Source: an uncultured Lachnospiraceae bacterium
Lineage (GTDB): Bacteria > Bacillota > Clostridia > Lachnospirales > Lachnospiraceae
Direction: 5' to 3'
Assembly (NCBI GenBank): GCA_910583835.1
Contig: CAJTYM010000003.1
Coordinates: 1-64,000, forward strand
Length of the DNA: 64,000 bases
The translations under genes were made by a program, and so were the position numbers. Within the stretch, counting starts at the first letter, position 1, and each line of letters starts with the position of its first letter. Of this stretch, positions 60,933 through 64,000 are shown in pieces. The notes under the pieces are model-generated. The model saw only the letters and a list, made by a program, of their open reading frames with translations. It searched no databases and was not told where the DNA came from.

Positions 60933-62233
60933 TTGGAAAACTGCAGAAGAAATTTATCCTGATATCCATGCTTTCCATGCTGCTGGTGCTGACCATCATC
61001 ATCGGAAGCATCAACATCATAAATTACTGCCGCCTGGTGCAGGAAGCAGAACATATTTTACATATCCTCGCTGAAAACAACGGTGAATTCCCCAAGAACC
61101 ATGCCTTTCCTGAAGAAATGGAACTGAAAGCACAACCCCCTCCTAACGCAGAAGCAACGGAAGAAAAACAGCAGGATGCTCCGCCCATCCCCCGGGAACC
61201 GAAACCACATTCTATGGATTTGTCCCCGGAAATGCCCTATGAGACGCGCTACTTTTCCGTACTGCTGACAGAAAATGGCACGGCAGCTTCCACAAACATC
61301 AAAAAGATTGCCGCCATAGACAGCGAGACGGCCTGTAAATATGCCGTCCAGGTCTGGAATATGCACAAAACCTCCGGTTTCTTGTCCTCTTACCGCTATC
61401 TGAGAACAGACAGCTCCGAGGGTACTATGATTATCTTTGTGGATTGCGGCAGGAATCTCTCTACCTTTTTCGCTTTCCTTTTAAACAGCATTACCGTATC
61501 GCTGCTGGGGCTTTTTTCGGTATTCCTGCTCGTGCTCTTCTTCTCCAGGCTGGTGATGAAACCAGTCTCAGAAAGCTACGAGAAACAACGGCAGTTCATC
61601 ACCGATGCCGGCCATGAGATTAAGACTCCCCTCACCATCATCGATGCCAACCGGGAAATCCTGGAGATGGAATATGGGGAAAATGAATGGAGCCAGAGCA
61701 TCGGCAGGCAGATTTCACGGCTTACGGAGCTGACGAACAGTTTAATCTACCTCTCAAGGATGGAGGAAGCCGAAAAACATCTGCAGCATACCGATTTCTG
61801 CATCTCCGATTTGTCTGTGGAGACGGCAGATTCTTTCCAGGTACTTGCAGACGCCCAGGGAAAACATTTTTCGGCAAAGATTACCCCTTCCCTGTCTTAT
61901 CATGGCGATGAACTTTCCATCTGCCGGCTTTTTTCCATCCTCTTGGATAACGCCATAAAATATTCCCCGCCGCAGGGTTCCATAGAAGCCACCCTGGACA
62001 AGCGGGGAAAAAATATACGGTTCATGGTTTATAATACTGCCGAAGAGATTCCACCAGAAAGCCTTCCCCACCTTTTCGACCGCTTTTACCGCACTGACAG
62101 CTCCCGGAATTCTGAGACCGGGGGATATGGCATTGGACTGTCCATTGCACGTGCCGTAACTGCTGCCCATAAAGGGAAGATTACTGCTGAGAGCCCGGAT
62201 GGGCATTCCCTCCTGATAACTGTGATTCTATAG
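60929..62233 (+). CDS. Sensor histidine kinase
   Basis: The 434-residue product has two membrane helices (about 9-31 and 184-207) flanking an external sensor domain (about 32-183) with a Pro/Glu-rich insert at 65-95. No HAMP domain is visible. The DHp helix carries H229 in DAGHEIKTPLT, and the HATPase has ILLDNAIKYSPP and GGYGIGLSIARAV. The signal is unknown. It forms an operon with the response regulator. Confidence 0.93.
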   Translation: MIGKLQKKFILISMLSMLLVLTIIIGSINIINYCRLVQEAEHILHILAENNGEFPKNHAFPEEMELKAQPPPNAEATEEKQQDAPPIPREPKPHSMDLSPEMPYETRYFSVLLTENGTAASTNIKKIAAIDSETACKYAVQVWNMHKTSGFLSSYRYLRTDSSEGTMIIFVDCGRNLSTFFAFLLNSITVSLLGLFSVFLLVLFFSRLVMKPVSESYEKQRQFITDAGHEIKTPLTIIDANREILEMEYGENEWSQSIGRQISRLTELTNSLIYLSRMEEAEKHLQHTDFCISDLSVETADSFQVLADAQGKHFSAKITPSLSYHGDELSICRLFSILLDNAIKYSPPQGSIEATLDKRGKNIRFMVYNTAEEIPPESLPHLFDRFYRTDSSRNSETGGYGIGLSIARAVTAAHKGKITAESPDGHSLLITVIL

Positions 62234-62249
62234 GCAGCCGCGCCCTCCT

Positions 62250-63116
62250 TTACAGACGGATATCTATGGATATATGCTCCGTGGGCTGGGAAGCTTCAAT
62301 TTCTGCCACATCCATGGCTGGCTTCTCGGCAGCCTGCACAGCTGCTCCATCCATGACTGGCTTCCCGGCGGTCTGCACAGCAGGTTCTGCAACACTCTTT
62401 TCTGAATCTTCGGCTGCTTTTCCTGCACGTTTTTCATCTCTATCATTGGATTTCTCTGCTTTACCTCCTACGTCCGCCGGTTCTTCCTTGTTATCCTTAT
62501 CTGAATTGCCGCCCTGATCTGCTTTGGCTGCCTCTTCCATTGCCTGGTTTGCCGCAGTAAGCGTGGTCATCTGGCTGGTAATTGCTTTCTGCTCATTTTG
62601 CTCTATGTCAGCCAGTTCTTCCTCCTTCTTCTCTACATTTCCTCCTCTGGCCTTATCCATCTTAATCTCGCTTTTGAGAATGCTCGCTTTGCCTTCCAGC
62701 TGCGTGGCAACGCTGCCCTGTACCTGCGCCTGCTTCATGGAAACGTCTGCAGAAATCATTGCCTGCATACTTGCCTGTGACATGCCGCTTCCGTTTCCGC
62801 CCTTTGCAGCACCGGCTTTTTTGCCTCCAATCATATCCTCCATGGAACTGCCCTTAGGCTGCCTTTGTTTCCTCATCTCAATCTGATGCTGCCGCAATTG
62901 CTGATTGAGGCTCGTAATTTCCTGCTGGATTTCCTGCCTTTTCTTCATCTTGTCCTCTAAGGGCATCTCCTCATTTGAAGAAAGGTCTGACAGCTTTTTC
63001 TGCGCATTCTCCATCTGTTTGTAAATGCTTTCACTGACAGAATCATTTGGCATATTCCTGCCCATACCTGTCTGCATACGGTTGCCCATATCTGCTACGC
63101 TACTGATTGTCATCAT
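62250..63116 (-). CDS. FlxA-like family protein
   Basis: The 288-residue hydrophilic product has the FlxA-like core: SIYKQMENAQKKLSDLSSNE then KMKKRQEIQQEITSLNQQL (about 30-80). The rest is Gly/Ser-, Ala/Lys- and Glu-rich, with near-repeats AGKPVMDGAAVQAAEKPAMD near the end. FlxA is a sigma-28-dependent gene in E. coli, but its function is unknown. No clear sigma-D promoter was found here. It is convergent with the kinase gene. Confidence 0.7.
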   Translation of the reverse strand: MMTISSVADMGNRMQTGMGRNMPNDSVSESIYKQMENAQKKLSDLSSNEEMPLEDKMKKRQEIQQEITSLNQQLRQHQIEMRKQRQPKGSSMEDMIGGKKAGAAKGGNGSGMSQASMQAMISADVSMKQAQVQGSVATQLEGKASILKSEIKMDKARGGNVEKKEEELADIEQNEQKAITSQMTTLTAANQAMEEAAKADQGGNSDKDNKEEPADVGGKAEKSNDRDEKRAGKAAEDSEKSVAEPAVQTAGKPVMDGAAVQAAEKPAMDVAEIEASQPTEHISIDIRL

Positions 63117-63237
63117 AAGTTTGGTCTCCTTTCCGCTTCCTTACATCCGTGTGCTTTTTGTCGAATGAGCGCATGATTCCACTCATTCTCCTTTATTTTT
63201 CGGAGCATTTCCTGCCCTATTGCACAAATTTGGTGTA

Positions 63238-63277
63238 AAACGCCCCTTTTCTGTTGTAAAGCAGAAAGGGGCGTTTA
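63238..63277 (-). terminator. Terminator of the surface-protein gene
   Basis: AAACGCCCCTTTTCTG (63238-63253) pairs with CAGAAAGGGGCGTTT (63262-63276) to give a long G/C-rich stem, about 50 bases after the stop at 63327. Confidence 0.85.
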
Positions 63278-63326
63278 TTTCAGACATAAGACCAACACCG
63301 TCAGCCGCATTGCTCGCGGGAATAAA

Positions 63327-64000
63327 CTATTTTATTTTTCCAGAATAGCCGGATTTCCGCAGCTTTGAGGTATAAGACTTCTTCTGTTTAGCAGGAACAC
63401 GGATAATTGCTTTTTTGCTGATTCCTTTGAATGCATTCTTACCGACCTTCTTAAGGGATTTTCCCTTTATCTGTACGGAGTTCAAAGACTTGCAATTCTG
63501 GAATGCACCTTGCCCGACAGAAGTTATATTGCTGCCAAGCGTCACGCTTTTTATATTTTTCTTCTTGGCAAACGCGTTCTTGGCAACTCCTGTTACCTTG
63601 AACGTGTAACTGTTAATCTTGACCGTGGACGGAATCTTCACGCTCGATACTCCCTTGCCGGCAAATCCACTGCAGTCAACCGTCTTTTTCTTTGCCGAAG
63701 ATGAAGTCACTCTGTATTCCAATTTACCGATGGAGACAACCTCATTCTTCTCTGGCAAGGGAGCTTTTATCACATCCACCCTGCAGGTTGCCTTGACGGT
63801 CTTCCTGTCTGCCGCTGTCGCCGTTATGACAGCGGAACTTCCCCTCTTCGCCTTTTTTGATACGGTTACTGTGCCATTTTTCACTTTCACTATCTCTGGC
63901 TGGCTGGAAGACCAGATAAGTTCCTGATTGTCCGCATCATATGGATAGATATCCAGATATATATCATATGTCTGTCCAGGATAAAGCGCCACTGCTTCCT
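63327..64000 (-). CDS. Surface protein with Big2-like and BspA-type LRR domains, 5' end beyond window
   Basis: The open frame continues past the right edge, so only the C-terminal part, at least 220 residues, is visible. It has a bacterial Ig-like (Big2) domain (with YPGQTYDIYLDIYPYD and the following strands) and a BspA-type leucine-rich repeat region with ITSVGQGAFQNCKSLNSVQI and VGKNAFKGISKKAI. The end is a lysine-rich segment without LPXTG. Such proteins are secreted or surface-bound adhesins. The ligand is unknown. Confidence 0.85.
   Translation of the reverse strand, partial: EAVALYPGQTYDIYLDIYPYDADNQELIWSSSQPEIVKVKNGTVTVSKKAKRGSSAVITATAADRKTVKATCRVDVIKAPLPEKNEVVSIGKLEYRVTSSSAKKKTVDCSGFAGKGVSSVKIPSTVKINSYTFKVTGVAKNAFAKKKNIKSVTLGSNITSVGQGAFQNCKSLNSVQIKGKSLKKVGKNAFKGISKKAIIRVPAKQKKSYTSKLRKSGYSGKIK

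Noticed and set aside
1..64000. CRISPR arrays, tRNA, rRNA or insertion sequences
   Set aside because: No spaced direct repeats, cloverleaf-like sequences or transposase frames were recognised by eye.

Overview
The window looks like chromosomal DNA of a motile, spore-forming, anaerobic Firmicute, most likely a Lachnospiraceae (Clostridium cluster XIVa) species. The evidence is a very long clostridial fla/che operon, CodY, a SigK sporulation sigma factor, CheC, CheD and FliY of the Bacillus/Clostridium chemotaxis type, an [FeFe] hydrogenase-like protein, and small families common in Clostridia (DUF4250, DUF1292, DUF5662, DUF2812). This placement is inferred from gene content and protein motifs; no 16S or other marker RNA is present.

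Layout, left to right. (1) 1-900: the first 300 codons of an AT-rich GHKL (Hsp90/MutL/MORC-type) ATPase gene that runs off the left edge, with its own promoter. It looks like accessory, possibly defence-related, DNA. (2) 1030-3051: the rpsB-tsf operon with a consensus promoter, a structured leader and a strong terminator. (3) 3063-38031: about 35 kb of same-strand flagellar and chemotaxis genes, read from flgB at the right to an MltG-like gene at the left. The order is rod and basal body (flgB, flgC, fliE, fliF), motor and export ATPase (fliG, fliH, fliI, fliJ), hook (fliK, flgD, flgE), stator (motA, motB, fliL), switch (fliM, fliY, cheY), export gate (fliO, fliP, fliQ, fliR, flhB, flhA), placement (flhF, flhG), a PilZ c-di-GMP receptor, cheB, cheA, cheW, cheC, cheD, sigD, FapA and an SwrB-like protein. 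The flow codY, flgB...sigD, swrB-like, rpsB, tsf matches the Bacillus subtilis arrangement. cheR, rod genes flgF/flgG, filament genes and flagellin are not in the window. (4) 38032-38623: a gene-free region with the fla promoter, a compact multi-hairpin element and the codY terminator. (5) 38624-45016: codY, topA, dprA, comM and sigK. (6) 45094-53840: DUF4250, DUF5662, TraX-like, a GH13 glycogen-debranching homologue that has lost its catalytic residues, an HD-GYP c-di-GMP phosphodiesterase, DUF1292, a UvrD-like helicase and gltX. (7) 53904-57202: a NatAB-like ABC exporter and a padR-DUF2812 pair with a striking operator array; a second multi-hairpin element lies between them. (8) 57236-64000: a group-B-like [FeFe] hydrogenase homologue under a near-perfect Rex site, a CLC anion transporter, a two-component system, an FlxA-like protein and the 3' part of a Big2/BspA-type surface protein that runs off the right edge.

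How the parts connect. The fla/che genes build and steer flagella. The PilZ protein and the HD-GYP enzyme suggest that c-di-GMP tunes motility, and CodY, encoded directly upstream, is a likely nutritional regulator as in Bacillus. The two multi-hairpin elements, about 17.6 kb apart, share a closing stem and a three-arm layout but little arm sequence; they are the best candidate here for an undescribed structured repeat or RNA family. The left-edge GHKL gene is the best candidate for an undescribed gene system, but its partners lie outside the window.
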